Program-made: the position numbers and the translations under genes
The notes under the pieces: model-generated
What the model was told of the DNA's origin: nothing
Database searches by the model: none
What the model saw: the letters and a program-made list of their open reading frames with translations, nothing else
Part shown: positions 40,164 to 52,496 of the stretch, in pieces
Layout: each line of letters starts with the position of its first letter
Numbering within the stretch: the stretch's first letter is position 1
Assembly: GCA_902729315.2 (NCBI GenBank)
Contig: LR746265.1
Location: 5,560,892 to 5,624,891, forward strand
Direction of reading: 5' to 3'
DNA length: 64,000 bases
Source: Spirodela intermedia
Taxonomy: Eukaryota; Streptophyta; Magnoliopsida; Alismatales; Araceae

Positions 40164-41367
40164 TTAGAGTATAAACCCTCTCCTCTCTCTCTCTTCCTCT
40201 CTATCTTCCTCACTCCCTGCATCGTTTGCAACTATCTGTATGTCTCTACGTCAATCAGCGTTGGTTCGTCTGTGTGCATCTGAATCGTGAATCAAATTAT
40301 AAGTACCTCTCTCTCTCTCTCTCTCTCCCCCTCTCCCCCTCCCCCCTCTCTCCCTCTCTATCTCTCTCTTCTATTTCCCAGTTGCGTTTGTGAAAACTTC
40401 CTACGAAATAGCTTGTGAATAACTCAAGAATTTCAAGTTATCTCCTGATTTATAAGTATCGTCTGAAAATTTCTTAAATAAAATAAAAATACTAATAGTG
40501 TTTTTTCCCTTATGGCTTCGTAAGATTGCTAAACGCCGGACGATATCGTTCCAAATCATGAATTATTTCTTTCCACTCGTCTTGACATTTCTATTTAATT
40601 TAATTACGTTAAAAATATAAATGGTATGGCATTATCACACAAGACACTCATTTTATTTGGTCCACTCAAATGGTAAAAGATGGGTCACGCTACATAGTTT
40701 TTTAACATTTATGGGCATTTACTTTAGGTGCTCATACGTGGGGCCCAGAAATAGTATCATTCCAGATCGCGTATTACTTCTTATCGTCTGTTTTTTTTAA
40801 AAATAAAAATAAAGTTGCTGCTCATATACTTAATATCGCTTTTAATATATATTACTGTATTAAACTTTAGATCGCTTTAGATGCGACGTGCGTCGGAAAT
40901 AAACCTTAGATGGTCCTTATCGTCTGATTTTTTGAAGTAAAATTAAAGTATTAAAGAAATTTTCCCTTCCGACCACGTAAGATTGCTACACACCACACGA
41001 TCTCATTCCCACTCGGTTTAATAATTATATTTAATTACAGAAATCTCTAGTATTAAGGTGCTCACACGTGGAGTAGAAATATCATCCACGTCGTGGGCAG
41101 GACCACATGCTGACGTGAAAGACGTTATGTGGGCCACTCGTGTGACGTGACAGAAAAGAGAGAATATCTTCCCGCGCCGTGATGAAGGATGGAATCTGCT
41201 ATGGGCCCATAGGAGCAAATGCTTATTATTGGGCCCGTAGGGAGATCCACGGCCCAATAGACTGTAACGCCTCATCTCGGGGCCGCCTCATCGGAACCCG
41301 CTCTTTCTCCACGCGGCTCCTCCGAGCGCTGCCTGCGTTCTTCGTGTGCTCCCCGCCAGTGTCGCCG
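40164..41367. other. Intergenic region P450 to GCP1: microsatellite, diverged duplication, site II promoter
   Basis: Starts with the P450 3' UTR and a (CT)n tract at 40303-40370. Two related blocks, about 40498-40760 and 40945-41095, share GTAAGATTGCTA followed by a C/A-rich segment and CACGATCTCATTCC-type sequence, then CTCA-ACGTGG. The proximal part (41199-41257) has three GGGCCC/GGCCCA site II motifs upstream of GCP1. No coding region was recognised. Confidence 0.55.
41199..41257 (+). promoter_or_regulatory. Site II (TGGGCC) cluster upstream of GCP1
   Basis: Palindromic TGGGCCCA at 41202-41209, TGGGCCC at 41230-41236 and GGCCCAA at 41251-41257. Such TCP-bound site II clusters are common in plant genes for organelle and growth-related proteins. 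The in-frame ATG at 41182 lies upstream of them, so it is unlikely to be the start. Confidence 0.55.
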
Positions 41368-44300
41368 ATGGCGTCGTCTCCGCTCTTCGCGCCATCCAAA
41401 ATTTCTCGAATCAATCATCTCTTCAAATCTTGCTTTCCTCACTGTAGGAGCAGATCTCCCGCAGCCCACTTTGGGCAGGCAACGGGCCACCTGCCGTCGT
41501 TCTTTCCGTTTCCTTTGCTGGTTCATCCTCGTTTTAAGTCCCTTTCCGCCGCTTCTTCTACCTCCGATGTCGTTTCTCTGTCATTGCACCGAGGCAAGAG
41601 CGGGGAGGAGGATTTGGTTGTGCTCGGTATTGAGACAAGCTGCGATGACACTGCTGCAGCCGTTGTAAGTTGTTGTTACTCCTAGATTTTACGGGTACAT
41701 TGGCAATTGATAACTTGCCTTCGTGATCTCTCACTCTTTAGGTTAGAAGTGATGGAGAGATTCTCAGTCACGTCGTTTATTCTCAAGTGAGTATGCTAAC
41801 TGTCATGTGGTCAGTCACTTTATCGATATGCACTCAACATTGTTTTTGCTGTTATAGTTTTCTGTGCCAGGAACTCCGAGTAAATTTAATGCTTCTATCG
41901 GTGGATTACTCGGTGCGTCCAATGTCTGTATCTTGCCAAAGAAGAACTCACGCAACTGAGATAAAACAATAGAGGTCAATTGATAGATGGAGAAACTTAT
42001 TTTTAAGGTTATGATCAAGGGCAGAGAGCAATATTTTTTGGGACTTTTGAAATTGTCTCATGCTTGATGACAGTATATCACAACCTGATTTCGCTATCTG
42101 ATAGGATATTATATTAATGCTCTTGGGAGTATGTCTTAAATGTCTCATTTACACCTTTGTGGGAAAGGTCTTTGGGAGACATATATCCGGTGGTCTACTG
42201 GAAGCGAGTTGTGAGCATCGTTTGGAAAGCGTGCACCACAAATCACCCTTCTGTGGCAATGTTGACTGTAGTCAGACAAGATTTGAAGTGCGCACTACAG
42301 AAACAGGTTATGACATGGAAAACAATTTCGCCTAATCAGGGGAGATCTAGTAACGCAAGAATTTTTCTATTGCGCCTACTGCATTGGAGAGTATTTTTAT
42401 TGAAAGAATTCTCTGCGTGTTTCATACTCCATTGAGCTGATAATAATGTGTGCCGGAAACATGCATAATTTTTTCCCCTCTCTTTCCATAATACGTGATT
42501 GCTTCCTTTTAGCTACTCGCATTTTTTTTTCTCTTGGCTATTGACTGCTTTTACTTGTTAATGGCTTTCTTCAAAGGCAGATTTGCTAGCACGGTATGGT
42601 GGTGTTGCTCCCAAGATGGCTGAAGAAGCACATTCACGAGTGATTGATGAGGTCTGATTTTAAACATGGCAGTTCTCTTGTCTTTGGACCCCTTTAATTA
42701 TGCTTTCTGAATTCATATTTACGAGTAAATGAATGTGACACGTATCACATAACTGTAGGTGGTTCAACAAGCAATTGAAAAAGCAAATTTGACAGAGAAG
42801 GATCTCTCTGCTGTTGCTGTTACTATTGGTCCTGGTTTAAGTCTTTGTCTTCGGGGTGAGGAAATTGCGCCCATTTATTTCTGTTGTTTATTTTAAGAGA
42901 GGAGTTAAATAGAATATGCCCAGTTTTCTGAAAACTTATCTTTTGATTCCTATTATGAACAATGACGAAACTCACATGTATACTATCATCTGTGATCAAG
43001 TCGTTCTCTGAGATGATGCAGTGATCTGCAGTGAAATTATTCGCCATGTAAATATATTGATGATAGGGCTCGGTCAATGTTCATTATTACTTCTTCATTT
43101 ATTCTTTCAAATAGAATACTTAATGTGACATTGATATTGATTTATAAACATAATTTTACATCTCAGTTTGCAACGTGCCAGTAGACAAAAAAATCATCTC
43201 CACTAATCTTTAATCACAGACACACATAATATTTTGGAATTCCCAATTTGATAATTTCTCGTCATCTTGTGTGTAACTATTTAATGTCAGTAATTTTATT
43301 GAATACTTATTGTGTCTGTCTGTAATGTGCTTGGTATTCATTAAATTATTTCTATCACGTGATTTAGTATGCTACATTATGTTTTTTTTGTATTTTTAAA
43401 CATCACATTCATTTGATGTGTTCCTCCATGTGTTTTAATTTTAATGCATCAAAGTTTATACAAGACATCTAATATCTATTTTTTGATGCTTTGGAGAAAA
43501 AATCTTGTCCAATGCCAAGGCATTCACATGGTGTTTTGAGGCTGAAGTTAACCCTGGTTGCCATGTTCCATCTCTCACCTTTATCCACTTGGCTTACCTG
43601 GTCTACTAGCGGTTTTCACAAAATTTTCGTTTATTGCCATTTGGCTATTATAAAAAACCATTGATTATTTTCCATTCCGTTGAATTGCCTCAGTTTTTAA
43701 ATTGTTGTTAATTGGTGCAGAAAACTGGAAGGTTTTTCTACGTGATACAGGATATTCCTCTTTTTTGTCAAATATCTAATGAGTTTCCCATCTCTAAATG
43801 AATAAAATTGCGAAAACTTCTGATGCTAGTTTGAAGGAATCTTGAATAGGCAATTCATATTGTTCTTTTGTTCCCGAATTTGCAATGCAGTTGGTGTGCA
43901 GAAAGCTCGGAAGATTGCTGGATTGTTTAATTTGCCAATTGTTGGAGTCCATCATATGGAGGCTCATGCTCTGGTCGCTAGGTTGTCAATCAACGAATTT
44001 TTTTACTTTGGAATGCATTCTCTAATTTGTTATCAATGCCATAAAATAGAATGCTATATTTCCTGAAGAAAAATAAAATGCAGCCCAGACAAATGCTTAC
44101 AAAATCTTCCTGCCGCGATGATCTCTTAATCATAACAATAATCCTAAACAGAAAAATCAGATTTCTAGAGAGACAATGGAATGTGTACGTTTTCCTGTCA
44201 GAATCTGAATGGAAGCTTACGACTCTGACTTTGATTGTATCTGTTTACTTCCGAGGATCAAGACTAGTAAAAAGATCTAGTTTTAGGTTGAGAGGTCTTA

Positions 44301-47300
44301 TATGCTAGGTTATGGGCTGATATTCGAATAATTAAAGCATTTTCTTTCGCTTGTATTAACCTGGAGAAGGATTTAGGCATTTCATTGTACTAAGCATGCT
44401 CTTGTTTTACTGTATGTTCAATTAAGGTTTTCTGAGCTTTCAGGTTTTATCCTGGTGTTACTCCTTATTTGAAGAAAAGTGCCTTTCAAACGTGACATTA
44501 ATGGACAACACAGGATTAATATCGAAGGATTTTTTGGATTAAGTATCTATTTCTCTCGCAGTTGCTGTTCGCTTCCATCTTAACCTGGTACATTAATTTT
44601 GTAGGCTGACTGAGAAGGATCTGAAATTTCCTTTCTTAGCCCTTCTTATTTCAGGTATGTTGGTTATTTATCGCATTTTTTTTGTATTCTCTTGAGAATT
44701 TCTTGCCGTATCCTATTCTTTTCATGTATTTGTTGGATTCAAATTTAGTTTTAAGATATGATATTGTCCTAATATTGCTTAAATAAGCATTCTGCCAGAA
44801 GTTACACCCATGTATATTCCCATATCTTATCTTGTGTCCATGTTGTTATTTGAGGCACGTCTATTCCAAATTGTATATTCAGCTGTCAATTTCCTGGATA
44901 ATGCTAGGTCTTAGAGGAAAATAAAACAGTTTCAGGTCCCTAAAATGCAGATTGATGTTCCCTTTTTGAGAGAGTTGAAAGTTCTTAGAAGGAGAGCACC
45001 TCGAAGAATGAGTTGCATGTTAATAAATGCAATGGGCTGGACATTTTACTGATGAGGGTGGTTAAGGCGCCGAAGGCTCCTGGGTTTTGGCCGACCTCCT
45101 TGAAGTGTTTCAGCACTTTGGTAGCTTTTGCTTCAACGTCTATTGTCACTTTTTTTAAACCGAAGTTCTTTATTTTTTGCAGTGACCACGCATGTAAGCT
45201 ATTTTCATCTTGTTCTTTGCTTTATATCAGACAGTACATATTAATGATGGTCACATTTTCTTGATATGACTGTGGGCATTGTATACCATTTTTTTTTCCA
45301 AGAATAAAGTTCCCTTTTCTTAACTCTACATTCCGTCTTAGTAGCATTTTCTACATATAGCTATAGACATCATATGGTAATTTTTATTCATATTATAATA
45401 TGCCCCTTCTTATCTTAAAGTTCCATAAAAACTCAACAGTGGTTAGTCCAGGTTACCACCTTATCCCAAACATTGATGATATCATGATTAAAGAGTGTCC
45501 TTTTGGAGAGATATTTAAGAATAAATCAACGTGATTTGATCTTCAGCAATTTTGAGCGGACTTAGCTCCCATAGAACAGAGGATTTTTGTCAATGTTGAT
45601 TTGACACCCGGATTTGTCTATTTTTGGACAGAAGATATTATGTATCAAGTGGATATCAGAGTTGTGTTGTTGTCGTTTTGTATAGAGGCTGTTCTTTCTT
45701 CCCTAATTTGGAGAATTATGATGGGAGAGAGATTCTTAGATTTTATAGGCTTCATGATTCTGTTGGTTTTACTGTTTGACCTTTTTCTGGTGTATAGTTG
45801 GATGGGTAAGAAAGTGCATATGTGATCACACTCTTGATTGTTGATATGTTTTTTTCAGGAGGTCACAATCTCCTTATACTTGCAAACGAGCTAGGTCACT
45901 ATGTGCAACTTGGTACATCAATCGATGATGCCATTGGTGAGGCATATGACAAAACAGCAAGATGGCTTGGCCTTGATTTGAGAAAAGGGGGTGGTCCTGC
46001 TCTTGAAGAACTTGCAAGGGAAGGAGATCCTAATTCTGTGAAATTCTCAGTAAGTTTCTTTTGCGTTTTGGATCTTTCCATGGTATCGTGTTCCTTCTAC
46101 TGATTGAAAATGGATATTGGTGGTGTCTTTTATCTTCTAGACTCCAATGCGACAGCATAAGGATTGCAACTTCTCGTATGCTGGCCTGAAAACACAAGTT
46201 AGGCTAGCTATTGAGTCCACAAAAACGTGAGTATCTTTCTTTTTCAAAAAATTCCACTGTCTTTTGCACTATGGGCCAGTCACTTTCAGAATATGCATTG
46301 TGGTAGAGAATGATTCACGTTTTCTCAATAGAATGCACAAATCAATATGATGTCTAACTAGAGAGCTAAAAAACGAAAAGGTCCATTGGTGCTTGGAGAA
46401 AATCCATAGCAAAACGAGTGGAAAAAATGTCTGGGTCTTATGGCTACATATACTCCTTCTGAGGCAATGGAGACCAATGGGGGACGACTCCCACAGCAAT
46501 CATCTGCCTTTTCATCGTTTTATGATTGAATGAATGCTTGGCACTTGGTAGTGGTAAATTCGTGGTGGCAGTATTGCCTTGAGATTTGATGAATTTTATT
46601 TCATTCTCATTGAAATGACATTTGATCTGTTCGAGTATTCTTTTAATTTCATATGTGATTTTATGAATTAGTCTAAGGTTCCTTGTCATAAAATTAATAC
46701 CATTTGCCTTAATTCCCATATTTGGAATATTCTTAAAGTTCATAAATGTTCTAAAATTTTAATCTAATGATTTTTACTCGTGAAAAGCAGACATGGCAAG
46801 CTCTCTGGACTGAAAATTAGGAGTACCTTCTGTCATTCTAAGTTCTGGGTCCTTTTCTGTTACTTTTCTGTTACTTTTTCTAGGAAAAGATGATTCTGTC
46901 TTCATTCGGGTGGGCCCATAGTCGTGTGCAATGGATAAAGTGCCCTCATCTGGGTCCTTATCCTTGTTTCAAGCTTGGGTTGAAAAGTTGCATCAGTATA
47001 TTCTCTTGTTTCATGAGGGATTCATTCCTGTTAGTATGTTCTGAGAGGTTGGTTGTTTTGGTTTCTCTTTGATAGTCCCCCCCCTCGCATCAGATTGAAT
47101 CAGCCTGATCCAACCCAGATTTTGTGGTTTCGACTGCACTTGATTTAGCTAGCCTCTTTATGATCCTGGGGTGCAGAACACGGAAATAAAAAATACTTTT
47201 AGTATTATATTTTCACCTTGAGCATATTTCTTATCTGATTTTTTTTGGTGTCCTATTTAATATTTATAATCGTATTATTTATCTATTAGGTTCTTAGGAC

Positions 47301-49437
47301 AGCTTTACTAACATTCTTTTTCCAGAGACATGGAAAATAATCCCATTTCTTCTGCTTCCTCGGAGGACAGAAGAAAGCGTGCAGATATTGCAGCGTCATT
47401 CCAGGTTTCAGACCAACTCTCGGCTTTCATTGCTAATTATTGGCCATTACTGCACAGAATACTCACGTTCTCTGTGGGTGTCTGTTAATAATTCTGACCT
47501 GGGTGTGCCATTCAGCGAGTTGCCGTTTTACATTTGGAGGAGAGGTGCGAGCGAGCGATTGAGTGGGCATTGAAGATTGAGCCTTCAATAAAACATTTGG
47601 TCATATGAAATACTATATTTTTTTGCACTTTTTCCCCAATTTAGGTTGCATTATATCTAACTCTCACTGCAAATTTCCAGGTGGTTTCGGGAGGTGTTGC
47701 ATCCAATCGCTATGTCAGGAGTCGTCTGGACCATATTGTTGACAAGAATGGTCTAAGACTTGTATGCCCTCCTCCAAACCTTTGCACTGACAATGGTAAT
47801 TAATATTGTTTCTACTAGTCATTTTAAGAAGATATGATATCACTTGAAAGTTTATACATGCTGCGTTCTTGTCATTGATTCAAGCAAAATCCTTGCCCAT
47901 TGAGGTTTTATATTTACTGGAAAAAACTTCTTCTCATTAATCTGTTAAGACAATTAGAAGGTGGCATGCGAGTCTTATACCTAGTCCTAAAAGGTGTTCC
48001 CTTTGATACATGATCTTTTAGAAGATGGCAGTGACCTTAAAACCTGAAAGTGTGAAAATAGTTGTAACTATTTGGAGAGATGGGTTCGAGTGTTGGGCAG
48101 TAAACGAACAGTCAGTCCATCTGGGCCACGAATTTCCCCTGATCAACTGAGCTTTAGGAGTCCTGATTAATACCGAGGTGGGTGAAATGACAGGTTCGTT
48201 TTGGAGTTGCTCTCTGGTATCAACTAGCGGCGGACCTATAAGTTCCTGTTCCCCAAAAACCCTCTGAAATGAGAAAGAAACATTATTCCTATGCGACAAT
48301 ATTTACTGAAAGTGATTTTTTTCCCTGAAAAGAATCATGAATGATTTAGATTCAACAGCATGACTGAAACAGTCATTCAACTAGTATTGTTGGTGACTTG
48401 GAATTTTTCTATATTTAATTATTCCTTGCTTTTACGCTGTTTGATACTTCATCTAGGGCAAACATAGATTTCCTTTTCTGCCTTTTACGCATTTTTAACA
48501 TAGACTTAACACATTTACTGTGATTATGATAGGTGTAATGGTTGCTTGGACGGGGATTGAGCACTTCTGTTTGGGTAGATTTGACCCTCCACCACCTGTC
48601 CATGAATCAGAAGATTTTGTGGTTCGTACCATGCAACATTTATAAATGATATCGAAAGGGTATTCATGCACGTCTCATTTTAGATTTTAAGTTTCATTCC
48701 CTTATATCTAATTGCCTGATTTCGTGCAATGTGCTTTACATTTTCTGTTGTGCTTCGAGATTATATGAATAATTTATCAATAATAAACGATACAGCATAT
48801 CACATGTATCAAGCTATTATGTTTAACAGAAATTTTAGAGCTGGATTTACCTGTTTATCCCATGTTTGGTTATTCCCTTCCGTGCGTGTATAAATGCAAA
48901 CCACAAAGTGGTCCAATTCCTATGTATGCACGACCATAATGTCCTCTCAAGACATACTGCCAGAGACCACACAACAAGATATCCTATGATTCATTTTCCA
49001 TCCATCCTCTGTGCCTCTCCTCCAAATTATTCGCTGCATCAGACTCTCTTCACATTATTTTGACGTGTTTTCTTGGTACTATACCTAATAGAGAAACAAC
49101 CAGTAGCGGCCCTCAAATACAAGGCTTCCTTAACTTTAATTGCCGGCTGTTGCTGATGTCCCAATGAGCTGGACGATGTTCGGCCGGATTTATGCATTTT
49201 TTTTCAATGATCCACCCGCACAATATACGGACCCATTAATTATTTATGATAAATGTGTCTTTTTTAACGAATTATGTGAGGATATTATTTGTCACGCTCC
49301 AGTTTGACTTGCGACCAAGGTGGCCTTTGGGTGAGGAATATTCCCAAGGAAGAAGCGAAGCTCGTTCCCTCAAAACAGCCCGTATGCATCCATCGCTTAC
49401 CTCTATCATTCAAGGCTCGGCTCGTCATCAACCTTAG
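41368..49437 (+). CDS. GCP1: tRNA N6-adenosine threonylcarbamoyltransferase, mitochondrial (Qri7/OSGEPL1/GCP1)
   Basis: Transfers the threonylcarbamoyl group to A37 of ANN-decoding tRNAs in organelles (t6A). Thirteen exons, 41368..41664, 41742..41786, 42577..42651, 42759..42855, 43891..43981, 44605..44654, 45859..46049, 46141..46226, 47326..47404, 47516..47599, 47681..47795, 48533..48621 and 49303..49437, give 477 residues, close to the Arabidopsis protein. The first 80 or so residues are Ser/Arg/Phe-rich, as in a mitochondrial presequence. The ASKHA core follows: LGIETSCDDTAAAV (phosphate 1), VTIGPGLSLCLRVG, metal ligands in VHHMEAH (His193, His197), SGGHNLLIL, GEAYDKTARWLGL, KDCNFSYAGLKTQ, VSGGVASN and CTDNGVMVAW with the third metal ligand. 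The C-terminal DLRPRWPLGEEY tail is typical of the plant form. Introns are long and AT-rich. Start: ATG at 41368, downstream of the site II cluster. Confidence 0.96.
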
Positions 49438-51461
49438 ACAAGAAGTGAGTGCCGTCCCTTATTCGCGACCTTATCGAAGAAGTAACTGTCAATTCTTTTC
49501 TATATCTCCATAAGCTGAAGGGATCACCATCTTATACTCTACAGCTCGCTGCAGATTAGCTAACTGCCGAACTCGAGCATCCGAGCTAGGTTCCATTTCT
49601 GGGGATACTTTTCCTAGAAAATACCCAGCTGCAGAGGTAACACTCTGCCACTCCCCCCCATCTCTAAGGGCTGCCATGTTTGATCCGTCGTAGTAACTTT
49701 GGTGTCTGCCATTTATGAAATTATACTTAGCAAACCAAGGGAAACGTCCTGTTGAGTAAGCTGAAAAGAAGATGATGAGAGATTTATTTATTTTTAATTA
49801 ATGTTAGAGGACATGCACCATGTCCTCGCATCCTCGTCCATGTTGTTCGCCACCGCATCTACTGTGGGTGTGTGTGGGTCTCCCCAACTGTTCAACATGT
49901 GACAGTCCTCCGGAATCAGAGAATGACCCACAGTAGTAGCTCAAGAGCTCAGCTCCATTGAAGGCCGAACCCGTGTCCAGATTTCATTATTTTACGGAGG
50001 CCGCCGAGTTGGTCACGGGCCTCATCTCAGTACTCACAACCCTAGAAGGCTGAACAGGACTGACCCTGCTTGCTGCCAATCAACTGGCTGGCTGCCGCCG
50101 TCCCACTTGCGTTTGCCTCCTGTCCAATTTTGTTCCCCTCACCCTGCAAATCTCTTGACTCTGGGTACTGAGCCTTCGCTTCCAATTTAAGAAACTCTCG
50201 AGTAATCCGTGCATGCATTTGAGCACGTTATTCTCGAGGGAGGGTTCCTCCATTCATTCCTCGACGTTTCTTTCTGATATTTTCTCAGCTAACTTTCGGT
50301 CATTTCATCCAATGCAGAGAAATCCTACACTCACACGTCGACGTTATCTCGGTTCCCTCTTCGTCAGCTTCCCACTGTACACCACGCTTCTCTCTCTCTC
50401 TCTCTCTTTGTATCCTTCGTTCCTGTTCTCGAGGATGTGACCATGTGGGCGTACAGCACAGGAGGCTACCCCGAGAAAGGGGAGTTTCACCTGCATCAGG
50501 CTTCGGTGATCTTTTCTTCTAGGCCGGAAGAGTGGCCACAGAAGGCCTCAATTTTTTTCTGCTCTCTTCCCCAGTAAAGCTTCCATTGTTCGGACCAAAA
50601 TGCCGCACAGGGTGCGCGGAAGCAGATGACGCCGGCCCTCGAAGGTCAAAAGGCGCGGGTGGACGGGGAGCGTTCCTCCCCACGAGGTAGAAAAAGATGG
50701 AGATAGAGAGAGAGAGAGAGAGAAAGGCCCCCTCACACATACCTCCGCCGCGTGTCGTACCTTCGGCAGGCCCGAGGCCAACTGCGAATATCTCGTTTTG
50801 CAGCAGTGGCATGATCAAATGAGCCTGACGCCTTAGGTGGGACGGCCTGTGGCAGCATGCCACAGCGGCGTCTCGCCTGTCGTACTCCCCCCCCTCCAGA
50901 CCGCCCCCGCCAATTCTCCCTCTCTCTCGGGTAAAGGTCTGACGAGATGACAGATCGGACTAAAAATAACATTTTTAATATATGGTACATGTATTATTTA
51001 TTATACCCGTGAAGCTCCTTAGAGTTTACAAACTAAGAAATTACCAGGAAGAACAGTAAAAAAGAGATATTTTTCTGAGATTTTTATCGCTAAACTGTCC
51101 ACTTGGTTTTCTTGAATCTGTGCATGAACGATGCGATTCGGGCTTCTAGCTAAAATGGGTTAAAATTTATGCTTCGGTTTTTACTTGTGTGAGAATCATG
51201 GAGAGGCGGGGGAGCCCCATCGAGCACGGCGCAGACAAGGCGAAGGTAATGAACGGAGATCGAAGTTAATGAAAGGTGCTCGACAAGAAGGCGAACAGGG
51301 GGGGAAGGAAAAGCGCAAGTGGGGTTTCATCCTCGATCTCCATCTCTCCAGCTGTGCTGTGCTCCTTGTTCCCACGGAAGCCAGCCGCCGGCGCCGGCGA
51401 GATCGGAATGATTGATTATACAGTGGAAAGAAGCTCCTTCTTCCCCGGACTCTCTCCTGCT
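49438..51461. other. Convergent intergenic region GCP1 to EXORDIUM-like gene, no gene recognised
   Basis: Contains the GCP1 3' UTR, (CT)n at 50389-50407, (GA)n at 50706-50724 and a GC-richer block at about 50500-50950. Short open frames at 49489-49677 (-), 50519-50863 (-) and 50213-50440 (+) have no family features and include microsatellite translations. An unannotated non-coding transcript cannot be excluded. Confidence 0.5.
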
Positions 51462-52496
51462 TCACTGGTGTCCTTGGTCGAGAGCATTGGGACCGTAGCA
51501 GTAGCCGAGATGGGGATGCCACACCCACTGCACCAGGAACCGCCTCCCGCTGCCGCCGTTCACGTTGTACCAGGCTCCGTCCCTGCCGTCCACCGTCACC
51601 TGCCCCGTGTAGGCGCCGCCGCCGCCCGTGCCGTAGATGCCCTGGCACAGGTCTGCTATCTCCGTCGGGAAGGAGGGGTCGGCCCCCGCGTACCAGGCGT
51701 TCACCAGAGGGTTCGTCGCCAGCTCCGCCAGCTCGTGCCCTATCACGCTCACCATCCCGTCCACGCCGGCGTCCCCGTTGGGGGGGGGCGCCGCCTTCCT
51801 CTTCCTCTCCCTCGGCGGCAGGAAGTACTCCGGCACGGCGAAGGGGTACGCGCAGATGCCCGGGCAGCGCGCGGCGGAGTTGCCCACCCACGCGTATGGG
51901 AGGGTGTAGCCGACGATGGAGGGGAAGGTGAAGTAGTGGAAGCCACAGGCCCCCGCGCAGAAGTCCTGCACAGCGACGTCGGCGGAGGTGAGGAGGAGAT
52001 AGAGCCCGCCACGGGGGTTCACCGGAAGCGGGCGGCGTGGGGCGGCGACGGCGGCGCGGATCACGTGCTGGACGGTGAGGCGAGTGAGGGAGCGGCCGTG
52101 GGAGTAGTGGCGGTCATTCTTTTCCGAGCCGAGGGAGATGTGGGCGGTGACGTTGGCGCCAGTCTGGTCGGTGTAGAGGCGCACGGTGCGCCACCACCCA
52201 GCGACGGAGGGGTGGGGAGCGGAGTCGTCGGAGATGGAGCGGATGAAGCCCCGCAGGATGTGCTTCTGCTGGCGAGACCAGGTCCCATACCAGATGACGT
52301 GAACGGTGGTGTTCGCGGTGAGCACAGGGCCCATGTGGTAGCTCAGCCGCACGAACTCAGAGGAGCCCTCGTACTTCTTCGACCCCCCGAGGTCGACGGC
52401 GGCGGAGGGCCCGGTTTCGGCAGCGGCAACGAGGTTGAGGACGGCGGCGACGGCGGCTGCGGCAACTAGAAGGGTTACACGGGATGGGGAGGCCAT
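51462..52496 (-). CDS. EXORDIUM/PHI-1 (phosphate-induced protein 1) family secreted protein
   Basis: Apoplastic protein family tied to brassinosteroid- and carbon-status-dependent growth in Arabidopsis; biochemical activity unknown. Intronless, as usual for the family, 344 residues. A hydrophobic signal peptide spans about 1-25 (LLVAAAAVAAVLNLVAAA). The family core follows: VHVIWYGTW about 67-75, a Ser/Thr segment, CxxxCGFHYF, CPGICAYPFAVPEYF, and the strongly conserved VIGHELAELATNPLVNAW about 246-263, then the terminal GRRFLVQWVWHP block. The HELAE sequence recalls a metalloprotease helix, but catalytic activity has not been shown to my knowledge. The gene is extremely GC-rich, so a 397-residue plus-strand frame is an antisense shadow. 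It is head-to-head with RAD51C. Confidence 0.95.
   Translation of the reverse strand: MASPSRVTLLVAAAAVAAVLNLVAAAETGPSAAVDLGGSKKYEGSSEFVRLSYHMGPVLTANTTVHVIWYGTWSRQQKHILRGFIRSISDDSAPHPSVAGWWRTVRLYTDQTGANVTAHISLGSEKNDRHYSHGRSLTRLTVQHVIRAAVAAPRRPLPVNPRGGLYLLLTSADVAVQDFCAGACGFHYFTFPSIVGYTLPYAWVGNSAARCPGICAYPFAVPEYFLPPRERKRKAAPPPNGDAGVDGMVSVIGHELAELATNPLVNAWYAGADPSFPTEIADLCQGIYGTGGGGAYTGQVTVDGRDGAWYNVNGGSGRRFLVQWVWHPHLGYCYGPNALDQGHQ

Noticed and set aside
41179-41367. Upstream in-frame start for GCP1
   Set aside because: The segment overlaps the site II promoter cluster; the mitochondrial presequence starts well at 41368.
49489-49677. 62-codon minus-strand open frame downstream of GCP1
   Set aside because: Composition looks gene-like but no family is recognised, and no partner exons were found; left as intergenic.
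50519-50863. 114-codon minus-strand open frame
   Set aside because: Includes a microsatellite translated as SLSLSLS and lacks any motif; not supported as a gene.
51276-52469. 397-codon plus-strand open frame
   Set aside because: It is antisense to the EXORDIUM-like gene, has Gly/Val/Ala-rich shadow composition and no family motif.
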